Positions 1 through 10,700 of a stretch of 64,000 nt of DNA are shown one piece after another; within the stretch, counting starts at the first letter, position 1, and every line of letters starts with the position of its first letter. The position numbers were made by a program, and so were the translations under genes. The notes beneath the pieces were generated by a model, which ran no database searches, had not been told where the DNA came from, and saw only the letters and a program-made list of their open reading frames with translations. Source of the DNA: Epiperipatus broadwayi. Its lineage: Eukaryota > Onychophora > Udeonychophora > Euonychophora > Peripatidae. The stretch covers positions 8,174,521-8,238,520 of the forward strand of contig JAQFVV010006200.1 of the NCBI GenBank assembly GCA_028023455.1, read 5' to 3'.

Positions 1-385
1 GAGCCTCTGGGGTTGGGAGGCCAGCCATGGTTTCAAGAGTAACTACAAAGGCCATATGGTCCGAAAACGAAACTGGTAAAAGTTTTGCATTTAGGTGAAA
101 GTGTAAATCTGGTGAATAATATAATAGGTCTATTAGGGTTTGGTGGGATTTGGTGTAAAAGGGATAGGATCCGGGAGGAAGGAATCCTTCCCCACACATC
201 AAGTTTCTGTTTATCAGTGGAAGAAATTTTAAGTTAAAGCGACCATATGTGGTGTTAAAATCTCCCAATATAAATAAAGAGCCTGATTTGTTGCTAAGGA
301 TAGCATTTAGTCTGAATGATTTTGTGATAGATAGTAGGATTATGCTGTAGCCCTTTGTTAAAAATGCGGGTTGCTGTTTATTGAT
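1..385 (-). mobile_element. Non-LTR retrotransposon (LINE) endonuclease domain, partial, runs off the window edge
   Basis: An uninterrupted reading frame of 128 codons runs on the minus strand from just after a TAA at 386-388 to base 1. It has no obvious start codon. Its translation carries the hallmarks of the apurinic-type (exonuclease-endonuclease-phosphatase) domain of LINE elements. GDFNTTYG, the GDFN catalytic/metal-binding motif, lies at about 242-265. GSYPFYTKSHQTLIDLLYYS follows, in the position of the usual GS-x-(T/P)-F/Y ... S-x-IDy segment. SDH, the catalytic histidine motif, lies at 56-64 and is followed by a hydrophobic strand. In this family the domain nicks target DNA for target-primed reverse transcription. 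The RT half should continue on the minus strand to the left of the window. The N-terminal third of the domain is missing or separated by the stop and a poly(T) run. The clade (CR1, Jockey or related) is not resolved. Confidence 0.8.
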
Positions 386-1622
386 TTAGCAAAAAAAAAA
401 ACAACAACAACAAAACTGTCCAACAAACTCCGCCTCAGATGCCCGTCTTTGCTTAGAAACGAAAAGAATTGTTTGGTATTTTAACTAAGATATCGATGAA
501 GAGAGTCGATTCTCTTCCGACCAAAAGAAGCGTGTTGATGATTGATTTGAGAAGAATACGAACCTGTCCAATCAACTCCGCACTCACTCGGCTGTAAAGC
601 CCTACCCTTTGAACATTGACATTCTGGGTGTTAATTAATTGACTTACAGATCAAAAGAATCACAAACAAAACACAGATTTCTTTTAAATCAAATAATAAA
701 TTTTATTCACCACGTATGACTAAACCAAATCAACTGCGTCATCTTTTTCTCACTTTTTTGGCACATCCCCCGATTGCAAGAACGTGGTGGTAGCCATTTT
801 GTTCTTCTTTTGTTACTCTCGTCCGAGTCAAGACAGAAACGGTACTTTTTCGCTAACAACTACAATCGTCTGACAGAGACGTTGACATAGTTTTTTAGGT
901 TCCAAATAACAACAACCCCCCCCCAAAAAAAAAGCTCGGACAAATCTCAAGAATACTCTGATAATTACTAGTACGCCAAAAGATCTCAGTTGGGAAATAC
1001 AGAAAATCATCAACATCAACAAACAAACAGTTGCAAAACATTCCAGTGCACACACTCTCAGATTAAATTTGAGCGAGAATACAAATTTGTTCCCTATGCA
1101 TAGGAATTCACGCCGCGATGAAAAAGTGGTAAACTAGACGATCGCCTAGTGTTGTTAGTTTAGACGCGGAAGCTAATTGGACCGCGGTGGATTCTAACCA
1201 CTACATTTATTGTCTCTTGCCTTAAGCGGCAAATATGATTGCTGGTTGTGTATTAGCAGTAAGGTTTGGCCGCGAAAGCGGTATTATTCTGTGTTTTTAC
1301 ACAGAGCAGTTTAAAAATACCCATTTTTTAATAATTTTCATATAATGAAAGTAATAACTTTACCTCTAGAGACCAATTTAAGCCTACAATATATTCTTTT
1401 CAACTTCATTATTGATTTCTTTCTTTCTGTTAAAGGTTTATCATCAATAATCTAAAAATTAATAATGTGGGATCTAGACAAAATTCCAGAGATAGCAAAT
1501 TCGCATCTTGGATATGAATTGTGATTACCCAAATAATGTTTTTTTACTTTATATTAAACAAATTAATCCATATATATTAAACAAGTTCATTTTTTAAATT
1601 AATAAGCTTAATTGTATTGGGT
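386..1622. other. Unassigned flank, less AT-rich up to about 1320, no gene recognised
   Basis: This stretch has more CpG and GC than most of the window. It has an A-run with CAA repeats (391-415), a short near-direct repeat of CTGTCCAAYMAACTCCGC at 416-433 and 564-581, and a C10/A9 run near 917-935. The frames on either strand show no family I recognise. Because it lies upstream of the minus-strand LINE endonuclease, it may include that element's 5' part. That is inference only. Confidence 0.4.
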
Positions 1623-1996
1623 TGTGATAAATTCTGGCTATAAAAAAAAAATGTACACCTATAATAAGATGAATGGAGGAGTATGAGTGTGTGTGATATA
1701 ATTAGTCAGAAATAAAAATCCACTAAATCCATACTAGAAAACTTAATATACATGATACTTAAAATTATATGAAAAGAAAAATGTAAATTTGATATGCTAA
1801 TTTGAAAAGCAATAATGTAAACAATTATGCAAATTAGAGATAGCAAATTGGAAAGAACTGCTGAATTAGATATATCTGAGCACATCAGTGCCATGTGTAA
1901 GTAGTGATTCAAGCAGGAGAATAAAATGAATTGTTAAGCATACATGCAGTCCAATATGCAGAAGAATGAACAGAGAAGAGTCAATAGTTCTTGTAT
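1623..1996 (+). repeat. 5' LTR of the gypsy element (alignable part)
   Basis: The segment begins TGTGATAAATTCTGGCTATA and aligns collinearly with the repeat starting at 6074. Shared blocks include TAGTCAGAAATAAA, TGATATGCTAATTTG, AATTATGCAAATTAGA and AATGAATTGTTAAGCATACA. The LTR may continue to about 2260, because the right copy is cut at about 6425 and cannot show where it ends. An AATAAATTATC stretch near 2147 could be its polyadenylation region. Confidence 0.82.
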
Positions 1997-2969
1997 GGAC
2001 TTGTATTGATCAATGTACTGATCAGCATAATTGTCGAGATAGCCAGAAGACTCCTTACTTTCTTATAGTTGCAAATTTATTTAAGAAGGCAACCAGAAAA
2101 CTGCTAGTTGAAATTACTAATACTTTACTAATATTATATTTCAGAACAATAAATTATCTTTTTCTCAAGTTTAAATTTATTGTGTTTTTATTTTCTAAAA
2201 ATGAATTACTGAGTGCACAGCTGGCTTACTACTTGATTCTAGTTTCCATATAAATTAGTTGGCACAATTGACAATTTAAAAACCTAAATAAGGTATCAGT
2301 TAGAAAAAGAATCCATGAAAGGGTTGTGGGAATTAGATGCTGAGATTAGTGAACATTAGCATAAACTACTTAGTAATAATGTGAATAGACATCATGGCAA
2401 TTCAGAACAGTACAATAATGCCTTTCAATGTTAACAGTGAACTGGAATAGCAAATATATTTAGCCCATATCAAGTGGCATATGATAATAAACAATATTGT
2501 CGAAAATGAGCTGAAAATTTCTACATTAATATGGATATCAGAAAAGAGATATGCTCCAAATAATTAATTGTCTCTGTGAGCTGAATGCACTGAAGATACC
2601 CATATAAAGAATTGCTAGAAAAGTTAAATATATACTTCAAATCAACAACTTCAAAGTATGTAATGTGACTGCATTTCCAAAATAGACACAGCCACCAAAT
2701 TAAAGCTTTTGGGAGTCCAATATTCAGCTGTGTGAGCTAGAGTGCTAGTTCAAAGATGAACTGATAAATATGTTATTGAGATGAAAAGTTTACATACACA
2801 GGTGCTATTAAAAGACGTATAACATGAGGCTATTTGGAACATGCTACAGAATTCAGAAATAAAGTAGATGCTTTCAAATCAACTATAACAATAAACAAGT
2901 TGAAAGTACAGATGAATAATAGAAATATTAATGGACACATAAAAAATGTGTATATTTGGAAATGAGAAA

Positions 2970-3011
2970 TGTCATAATTGCATACTGAAAGGCCATTTGT
3001 CTAAAATTTGT
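2970..3011 (+). pseudogene. Gag nucleocapsid zinc knuckle of the gypsy element
   Basis: The codons read C-HN-C-ILKG-H-LSKI-C, a perfect CX2CX4HX4C retroviral-type zinc knuckle that binds the element's RNA in Gag particles. A stop follows a few codons later. The preceding kilobase (about 2000-2960), which should encode the rest of Gag, is littered with stops and could not be assigned further. Confidence 0.7.
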
Positions 3012-3110
3012 AAAAGCAAATAGAAAATGACCAAAATAGATTGACCAGTGAATAGAAAATCTAGGGGATGGGGGAGAATTTAGTGAACAAGAAAAAATTA
3101 ATAGAAAGCG

Positions 3111-3320
3111 ATGATATGTAATTTATTAGAGGTGAAAATCTGTGACCAAATTATTAAAAGGGAAATTGACAGTGATATAAACATATCTCTCATCACTCAA
3201 AAGGATTGGATAGCCATTAAAATAAAATGGAATAAAAATATACCAATCAATAAGATAAACTTCATGGCTACAGATGTAAATGGGAATTGCATTGACATAA
3301 TACAGAGAGTGAAAGATTAA
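3111..3320 (+). pseudogene. Gypsy protease-like segment
   Basis: A 69-codon open stretch contains IDSDINISLITQKDW, which resembles the D(T/S)GSD-x-x-x-I/L-S active-site region of retropepsins. TDVNGN follows, matching the later conserved strand. The canonical DTG is damaged (the Gly is missing), so the enzyme would be inactive. It sits between the zinc knuckle and the RT, the expected place. The assignment rests partly on this position. Confidence 0.5.
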
Positions 3321-3351
3321 TAAATAAATAAATAATTTAACACTAAAGAAT

Positions 3352-4220
3352 TTGAGTTTTATATTAGGTTGCAACTGGTTCAAGACTTTAAGAATTAGGA
3401 TTAAAATTATTAAAAAAACACAAGTGGAGTCTGAAGTAAAAAATAAATTGTCTCAACTGTTTATATCCAGCCCAGCAGATTTGAAGACACAACTGGTGGA
3501 TATAGAGCTAATGTTGACTGTGCAACCAATCATTTGTAAACCAACAAAAGTTCCATTCATTCTCAAACCTAAAATGGAACAAGTGTTAAATGAATTGGTC
3601 AAAAAAAATATTAATTCAACAATCGAAGAATCTACCTGGGCTACACCTATAGTATTTTAAAACTTGATAATAATGTAAAAGTATGTGGCAATTACTGAAT
3701 AACATGAAATAAGAACATTAACAAAAGAGATTATCTGTGGCCAAGATTTAGTGAGGAATTAGCTTCTTTACCGAAAATGTCTCTTATGGCAAAATTGGAT
3801 TTGTAGTCAGTATTTCATCAAATCCTGGTTATTGCTAGCTGAGTTGCTTACTATAAACACACATTTGGATCTGTTTAAGTTTAATAAGTTGTTTTATGGT
3901 ATAACTATAATGACTTATGCTTTTGAAGCTTAAAATGTGATCTTTTAAGAGATAGGAAGTTATACCCTATCTTGATGACATTTTAACAGTTTCTGAAAAT
4001 GAAAAGAGAGTTAAGAAGGTAAGTGAACATTGTGTATGAAACCTTAAAAAAATAAGAACTAGAATGCCCTTTAAATGTACATGGGCAGATCAGAGAAATT
4101 AAATTTCTAGGACATATTATAATGGATAAGGGCAAGAAGCCCAATCCAGAAGTCAGAGCAATTAAGAATGCTTCAAAGCCAAAAAATGTCAGTGGATTGA
4201 AGATTTTTTTTTGAGTCTAC
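3352..4220 (+). pseudogene. Gypsy reverse transcriptase, frameshifted
   Basis: The first 103 codons are open. They contain the typical N-terminal RT stretch, with PFILKPKMEQVLNELVKKNI followed by STWATPIVF, equivalent to the family's 'SPWASPIV' strand. Later fragments in shifted frames give MAKLDL, the catalytic YLDDIL at 3968-3985, then KFLGHIIMDKGKKPNPE and KNASKPKNVSGLKIFF, the thumb/connection motif of gypsy elements. Multiple stops and a poly(T) run near 4206 show the gene is dead. In the live family this enzyme copies the element RNA into DNA. Confidence 0.88.
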
Positions 4221-4389
4221 TCAATTTTTTTTGAAAGCTTTCTAAAAGGTAAATCCCATATAGCAACTCATCTCTACCAACTATTAAAAACCCCCAGAGA
4301 TGTATGTAAAGAGTTCAACTGGATATAGCCTTTAGAAAGGTTAAAGACTTGCTGGCTTCTGACCAATTATTAGTGCATTATCATGACAC

Positions 4390-4570
4390 CAAGATATTAT
4401 CATTACTATGGATGCTTCAGATTGTAGAATTGGTGCTATAATTTCTCACAAATCATAGGGAGGCAAATGTTCTATAGCATACACTTCCAGAACACTGTCT
4501 GTTGCTGAGAAAAACTATAGAAATTAGATGAGACTTTAGTAATTGTATTCATGGAAAAAAAGTTCCATTA
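4390..4570 (+). pseudogene. Gypsy RNase H domain remnant
   Basis: The frame reads MDASDCRIGAIISHK, a stop, then GGKCSIAYTSRTLSVAEKNY. This matches the gypsy RNase H core: (T)DAS-x-x-G-(I/V)GA ... (I/V)AY-x-SR-x-L-x-x-AE-x-NY. The DAS aspartate is preserved. At least two stops fall inside. It lies directly downstream of the RT thumb, as expected. Confidence 0.82.
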
Positions 4571-5099
4571 TGTATATGAACATTTTTTTAAAATCTTTAC
4601 ATACCATAGATCTCTATTGGGAATATTAGAAAAGAGTAAAATGACTCCAGAACATGTCAGTCATTATCCTATCATAGATTAAAAAATTGCCTTCTTACAA
4701 TTTTGAGTTAATAAGATGTTTTTTCTAAAATTCTGAATAAAACACACACATGAGCCCTATATAACTGAACTAATTTATATAGATATTATGAAATCTAATG
4801 TAGTAAACAGTAAAGTTGTAGGAGCTGGACGAAAAAGGATAACTGATCTAGCAGTTAGTTATAAAGTGGTTAAAGCAATGCTGGCCAAATAAATGACCGA
4901 AAAATATAGTTCAACAAATTCTGAATGCTTTTGAGATTTTAGTTATATGTAATGAGTCTATCCATATGACTGATTGAGTTTTAATTCCAACTCAGGAGAT
5001 GAAATGCATATTAGAGCTGCTAAGGGCATCCCAGAATTGTTCACACAAAAGAATTAGCTTAATTGTATGCCCAATGACTTAACCCCTGCATTATTACAT

Positions 5100-5600
5100 T
5101 AAGGAAACTGTTATAGTATGTCAAGCCTGTCAATCAATAGTAAGATTATTGATGGAGTTACAACTATGGTTGGAAGCTGCCAAAGCATGGCAAAGGGTTT
5201 ATTTGACCATATAGGACTATTCCATGAATGCATAATTCCTGTCATCATTGACACATGCTCAAAATTGGCATAATATGAAATAATAAAGAATACTAATGCA
5301 GAGAATATAATCAAAATATTGAATAAACTCTTTGTGACAAACAGTTATCATGAATTATTAGCCATGGAAAGCAGTGTTAAATTTTGTTCAGTGCAATTGA
5401 ATGACTTTCTAGCTAAGAAGGGGATACAGCATTTATTAACCCACTCTGAGCCCAACAAATTAGCAGAAAAGGTGGATCAATAACTAAACAATATACTGGA
5501 TAAAATGGAATATGCTGTTTTGTCAGCATTTCACACCGAGTTTCACTCCTACAGAACCAATGATGAAATTCATTTTTGAATATACCAGATAAATATTAAA
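5100..5600 (+). pseudogene. Gypsy integrase remnant
   Basis: Fragments in shifting frames match the integrase core. SVKFCSVQLNDFLAKKGIQH is followed by LLTHSEPNKLAEKV (5371-5482), equivalent to the 'F-x-x-F-x-x-x-x-GI-x-H ... P-x-x-NG-x-AE' helix holding the catalytic Glu. Downstream is HTEFHSYRTNDEIHF, equivalent to the 'y-x-T-x-HS-x-T-x-x-P' motif. The glycine usually following Asn is lost. It is nonfunctional, and the region between about 4570 and 5100 is too decayed to assign. Confidence 0.75.
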
Positions 5601-6055
5601 AAAAAAATTAGAAAGCGTTAAACTTTAAAACAGGAAAAACAGTATAGATACAGATACATTAAAAAGAAATTGCTACCTGGGCTTAAAATTAAACTGCTAT
5701 CTAAGCAATTAGATATAATTGAATTGGAAAATGGCAGAGAGATATGAAGATATATAGACCACTTACAAATCTATTTATGTGAATCATTAGTGCTAAGTAA
5801 AGAAACAATAGGTTCATTTCCTACTTTTGTTGAGGATCATCTAAAACACAGTGAAAATATAAGTACATAAACATCTAATGAAACTGAAGGAAATGAAAAG
5901 AATTGACAAGTTCAAATCAAAATAGATCCATTTATAGATCACAATAGCAGAAACAGAAAGAAGAAAGATTGATATCCCAATGAAAAGAATGAGAGAATGA
6001 TAAAGACCTGTTAAATTAGAGGATTATATTTGTAATTGAACTTTACAGTAATTTT

Positions 6056-6073
6056 TAGAGAAAGGGGAGGTAC
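6056..6073 (+). promoter_or_regulatory. Polypurine tract before the 3' LTR
   Basis: AGAGAAAGGGGAGG followed by TAC lies immediately before the 3' LTR start at 6074. A purine run here is the plus-strand priming site of LTR retrotransposons. The sequence and its position next to the repeat both support the call. I did not find a convincing primer-binding site after the left LTR. Confidence 0.7.
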
Positions 6074-6425
6074 TGTTATGTTCTGACTATAAAGAAATTT
6101 GTATATCTATAATGTATAAAGATTGATAAAATATGGTATGTGTGTGGAATATTACTAGTCAGAAATAAAGGGGCATTAAACCTGCTCTAGAAATTTAGTA
6201 AGCTTGATAATTATGCAAGAAACAAAATGTAAATTGATATGCTAATTTGCAGAAAAACAAAACTGTAATTATGCAAATTAGACAAAATTACTGTATTAGA
6301 CACGTGTGTAAGCAGACAAGGCTGTGTATACGCAGTGAACAAGATCGGAGAGCAAAATGAATTGTTAAGCATACATTCTGACCAGCAAGCAGAAGAGTTA
6401 TCAACAGTTTTTAAAAGGTGTAGCC
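6074..6425 (+). repeat. 3' LTR of the gypsy element, cut off at the hAT end
   Basis: It begins TGTTATGTTCTGACTATAAA and parallels the left LTR through the ATGAATTGTTAAGCATACAT block to about 6413. It stops where a hAT-like terminus begins at 6426. I could not find the missing right part of the LTR beyond the hAT element, so truncation fits better than a clean insertion. Confidence 0.8.
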
Positions 6426-8950
6426 CAGTGATGGCAAATCTATGGCACCCATGCCAGAGATGGCACATTTGAATTTTTTACTGGCACGCAAATGATTTAC
6501 ATATAATTTTCTATGCTTTAAATTATTCAATATTTTTTTTGTTGCTAAAACTGTACTAATAAAAATTTACTGTAAACTAAAGGTAAAATAAATAAATATA
6601 TTAGAAATCAATTTACAAGTGAACTCTGATTAGAAGCAATAAATTATGATATTTTAAGTCAAATAAAGTGATATTGTTATACTGTGGTATCATATTTCAC
6701 AAACTTGTCAAATGATTCCAATAAAATTAGAAAGTAAACTCAGTAAAATATTTTATATCTCTTTGAAGTAAATTTTTTCAAATCTAAAGTAAAAGTAATC
6801 AAATGGTTTTCTGTCCTAATCTTTTTTCACCTAAATGTGTTGATACCATTCTTTTTTTTTTTAATGTAATCAAAATCGCGAACAAAGGAACGAAATCTGT
6901 AATTAATGCCATCAAATGATGCTTTTTTTTGCTTGAAGTTTTGCTACAAAAGTGAAATATAAGGCTAATAATATATTTTAACATAGAATAAATCTTTGAT
7001 TTATAAAATGATTAAAGCTCATTTAAATTTACTTTTAAATAGATTTGTTACCATTACATTAATATGACTAGTTAAAATAAAAATTGTCAAGCAGTAGAGA
7101 ATTTTAAAATTGGTGGATTGATGAGTATGGAATGATTAACAAAGCACCAGGGCAATACGTGTTTTATGTTCCGGAACAGTTGTATTGAGAACATCATTGG
7201 TAAAACAGCATTATGAGACCAATCATAAATCACTCTGTGAAAAAAGTAAAGATGAACAAAAAGAATATATTACCCAAGCATTTAAAAATATAAATATTCA
7301 ATCAACATCTATAATGAAATTTATCAAAAATCATTCAAATATAACTGCTGCTAGTTTTTTTATTTCAAATGTAATTGCCAAACACAGAAATCTTTTAATA
7401 TGGAGAATATAGGAAAGAAGCTTGGATAAAATGTGCACCAATTATTTTTGAAGATTTTGAAAACAAAGCAAAAATTATTCAGGACATAAAAGATTTATTA
7501 TTGGCTAGAAATACAGTTAAAGAAAGAATCCTGCAAATGGCTAACAACATAACTTACCAACAAAAAAAAAGATATAAAATCTCTAGTTTAATTTCTCTTT
7601 GCCTTGATGAAAGTATAGATATAAATGGATCGGCTCATTTGGTTATTTTTATTCACTATTGTGTTGGGAATAATATCAAAGAAGAATTTATCAGTTTAAC
7701 CTCATTACTAATAACAACAAAAGGAATAGATATTTTCAAAGAAGTTTCAAATGTACTTGCTGAAAAGAAATAGATGTTGCCAAAATTGTATCAGTAACTA
7801 CAGATGGTGCTTATGATTGGAAAAGAAAATGGTTTTCTCAGTTTATTTACCAACTGTATTGGACATTCAATATTGGGTTTTCATTGCATTATACATCAGC
7901 TGATTTTATGCATGAAGGCCAGCTTCAAGCCACTGGATAATGTTATGAATGTTGTGACTAAGTTAGTCAATTTTATCCCTCTACACATTGAGTGAGATAA
8001 ACTCAGTATACAATGGTTTACTTTTGAACAACAACGTTTTATGGTTAAATCAAGAAAAAGTTCTTCAAAGATTTGTTGAGTGTTTAGATGAAATTAGATT
8101 GTTTTTACATAATGAGAAAATCTTTAAAAAATATAATGAATTAATTGATGTTGAATGGCTTTCAAAATTAATGTTTTTTACTCATATGTGTTCACATCTA
8201 AATGAATTAAATGTGAAATTGCAAGGTTATAGTAAGACAATTATTGACATGTCTGATTTGATCAAAGCATTTGAAAATAAATTATAAAATTTCAACTGTG
8301 TGATATTATTTCTTATACCTTCAAATATTTTCCAAATCTAAAAAGTTTTTGACTAATTTAGAATCTCATGAGAATCCAGATCAAATAAAATTGACGCAAG
8401 ACTTTTGTGCTGTTATTCAATCAATAATTAATTTTTTTTTTTAAGGATTTACACAGTTCAAATAATTTTCAGAAATATCAAAATTTATTTTATAACCAGA
8501 CATAATATCAATGAATAGTCTCAAGTTAGAAAATTTTGAGTGGCATAATTTGGAAAATATGAAAATGCAATCAGTCGATTTTCCAACAGAAATTTGTTGA
8601 TTTGAGGAATGAGTTAGAAACAATGGAAAATGATCGATTATTGGACATATGTAAAAAGAATGCTGAAGAGTAACTATTGACTGCCTCGAATGCTATCCTG
8701 AAATATTTAATTATTTAAAAAAATTAGTGACCGCTATATGATCAATTTTCTCCTCTACATATGCATGTGAATCATTGTTTTGAAAAAGAATTTAATTAAA
8801 GACAGTTTGAGAAATAGAATGACAGATGAATCTAGTTCAGCATGTACACTATTAAAAGTGACAAAATATGAATGAAATATAAAATATTTGGCATCCAAGA
8901 TACAACAGCAAAAATCTCATTAAATAATATCTATTTATGTTGATTTTATT
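6426..8950 (+). mobile_element. Degraded hAT DNA transposon (ZBED5/Charlie-like)
   Basis: The left end, CAGTGATGGCAAATCTATGG followed by CACCCATGCCAGAGATGGCA, has the CAGTG start typical of hAT terminal repeats. After an AT-rich non-coding leader of about 700 bp comes a transposase reading on the plus strand. The right terminal repeat was not found. The right boundary is estimated from the end of transposase homology (about 8930), so the element may be truncated. It lies in the same orientation as the gypsy element that it abuts. Confidence 0.78.
7140..8900 (+). pseudogene. hAT transposase, ZBED5-like, broken by stops and frameshifts
   Basis: Domains appear in family order. 7150-7225 is a BED zinc finger remnant in which the first Cys of CxxC has become Arg, with HYETNH at its end. 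7501-7770 holds the first catalytic region, SLCLDESIDINGSAHLVIF. 7790-7990 holds a TTDGA segment then MIGKENGF and FHCIIHQ, the second Asp region and the family's conserved FHC-x-x-H. 7988-8287 is helical insertion sequence. 8610-8900 is the C-terminal dimerisation region, with STYACESLF then, after a frameshift, SLRNRMTDE. This family cuts and pastes its own DNA. With at least five disruptions it cannot be active. ZBED5-like host genes derive from such transposases, but nothing here suggests domestication. Confidence 0.85.
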
Positions 8951-9229
8951 ATATTTATTTCCAAAATTTTATTTTAATTACTATTAATTTTTTACTGTTA
9001 CATTTCATTATTTTTGCAAGCAACAATGCCATTGAGCGGCCTCATTGGGCAAAGTGCACAACAACCAATTATTATTGGTATTATTATTATTTTGTTTTAT
9101 AAACTTTTAAAAAATTGCAGTAATTAAGTTGTTTATATTTTGATTTAATAATTATATGGCACATCAATGTATCCCTTCAATTAAATTCACAATGGAATCA
9201 GAATGAGAATAAAAATTAGTATTCTTAAA

Positions 9230-10000
9230 TGTTCTTGTAACAAGATTACTTCATGACAAAGTTAAAACAACAATTTATAGAAAACCAATACACATTGGTA
9301 AGTATTTGGGATATACATCCAATAATACCAGAAGCACAAAACATGGAATTATACTAACATCGAATTATACTATCACTATGAAACAGAATGAAGGAAGTTT
9401 GATCAGAAACCAGTGATTTGGAAAATGAAAAGATCTTCATAGAACAAACTCTCATAAAGAATGATTATCAATCAGCTGTAATCAAAAATATATTTAATAG
9501 ATACAAAGAGAGATATCAAAAGATACTGTAGTATATCCATATATACCAGAAATGACAGACAAATTAAGGGAAATCTATAATTAATATAACATTAGACTGG
9601 CTTTCCAAGGTCACTACACTTTGAGGAATTATAACTTCTACAAAGCCTAAACTTGAAATATGGAAAAACAAAAACTGCATCTATGAAGTACCAGGCAAAT
9701 GTGGAATAAAGTATATTGATGGGATCAGTTGCCTTGTTGAATATTAATTGAAAGAACACAAACTAATGGTTAAAAAACAGATGTATCTACATTAACAATG
9801 ATGAATGTACTAATGAACATATGTTCAATTGGGAAAATATAAAAATATTGGATACAGAAGAAAATATGTACTAACAAAAATTAAAGATGCTTATATAACA
9901 ATGGCAAATAATCATATGTGACAATACATGTCTGGAAGCCTCTAATTAATCTTGCTCTTGGAACGAACTATTTAAAAACAAGAAGAAAAGTGAATGAATC
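9230..10000 (+). mobile_element. Penelope-like element remnant 1 (RT end plus GIY-YIG endonuclease)
   Basis: At 9269-9370 the frame reads TTIYRKPIHIGKYLGYTS, then KHGII. This matches the 'YRKPTH-x-x-RYL ... H-x-x-x-x-K-x-(G/S)-(I/V)I' block near the end of Penelope-like RTs. At 9667-9770 it reads NKNCIYEVPGKCGIKYIDG, a stop, then LKEHKL, the GIY-YIG endonuclease with its first Tyr and the KYI-x-G strand. Further on are FNWEN and IKILDTEEN-like segments typical of the domain's end. Stops and frameshifts are frequent. In live elements RT and GIY-YIG sit in one ORF and mediate retrotransposition. Confidence 0.75.
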
Positions 10001-10090
10001 AGAAGAATATGAACTCTAACCAACTGAGCTATTTTGATTTGAATTAACCCTCATAGATAAGTACATCAAATTGTTACTGATTGTTACCTT

Positions 10091-10700
10091 TGACAGTATA
10101 GCTCAGTTGGTTAGTGTGTTGCTTAAAATTCAATGGTCATGAATCTAAAGATACGAGTTCAACTCCTATGCTAATACTGTCATTGATCAGGTCAACACCA
10201 CCTGAAAACAAATCGAGAATAATACTATTCAAAACATTGTGTGATCTAGTGATATGTATAGCCTGTCTATTTGTGTGTTATTATTAAGTTGTTTGTATTT
10301 GGAAAAGTTTAAATAAAGTTTAAAATTTTCTAGAGTAGTTGAGGAGGGAGTGTACTGCTGCCATCAGATGGCGCTGCGACATCAACAACCAGCCTGAAAC
10401 CTGCAAGTGATAAATTTATTTACGAAAGTGGCTCAAAATTCACAAGTAAAAAAAAAAAAGTTACGAAAGTGGCTAAAAACTGACAACAACAAAAAATAAA
10501 TTATGAAAGTGGCTAAAAATTGACAATTAAAAAAAAAAAGAACAAAATGCTATGAAATTCAAATAAGAATGATGTCGCAGTGCCATCTGATGGTGGCAGT
10601 ACACACTCTCCTCAACTACCCTTTTCTAGATATTCAACATTTAATGACAGATGATGGAAATAGTCCAACATACTATCACTTGAAATATATTTGTTGTAAA
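10091..10700 (+). mobile_element. tRNA-derived SINE (family 1), split by a foldback MITE
   Basis: TAGCTCAGTTGG (10099-10110) is a consensus RNA polymerase III A box, and AGTTCAACTCC (10156-10166) is a B box. Both sit in a tRNA-like head at about 10091-10185. The unrelated body runs to 10334 and resumes after the insert at 10622 with a TTCAACA...GATGATGGAAATAGTCCAA segment. The same body and tail occur at 51560-51870 without the insert. That comparison defines the family and shows that the interruption is secondary. Confidence 0.75.
10326..10630. mobile_element. Foldback MITE inserted in the SINE, flanked by a 9-bp direct repeat
   Basis: The element occupies 10335-10621. The ends are inverted: GTAGTTGAGGAGGGAGTGTA on the left and the complement of TACACACTCTCCTCAACTAC on the right. 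The inverted arms continue through GCCATCAGATGGCGCTGCGA. The centre holds about three tandem units of ACGAAAGTGGCTAAAAATTG with A-runs. TTTTCTAGA occurs directly on both sides (10326-10334 and 10622-10630). An 8 to 9 bp duplication fits a hAT-type non-autonomous element. Confidence 0.85.

Larger units (their letters stand above)
1623..6425 (+). mobile_element. Degraded Ty3/gypsy-type LTR retrotransposon
   Basis: Two related terminal repeats (from 1623 and from 6074) bracket an internal region. Read on the plus strand, its fragments come in the canonical gypsy order: CCHC zinc knuckle, aspartic protease, reverse transcriptase with YLDD, RNase H with DAS, then integrase. A purine-rich tract precedes the right LTR. 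Every coding segment is broken by stops and frameshifts, so the copy is non-autonomous and old. Its LTRs differ at many positions and by several small indels. The order RT-RNase H-integrase separates it from Ty1/copia. A hAT element abuts the right LTR and may truncate it. Confidence 0.92.

Noticed and set aside
828-1055. 75-codon minus-strand frame upstream of the LINE domain
   Set aside because: A hydrophobic start, then Gly and Phe runs from a C/A homopolymer. No ORF1-like domain was seen.
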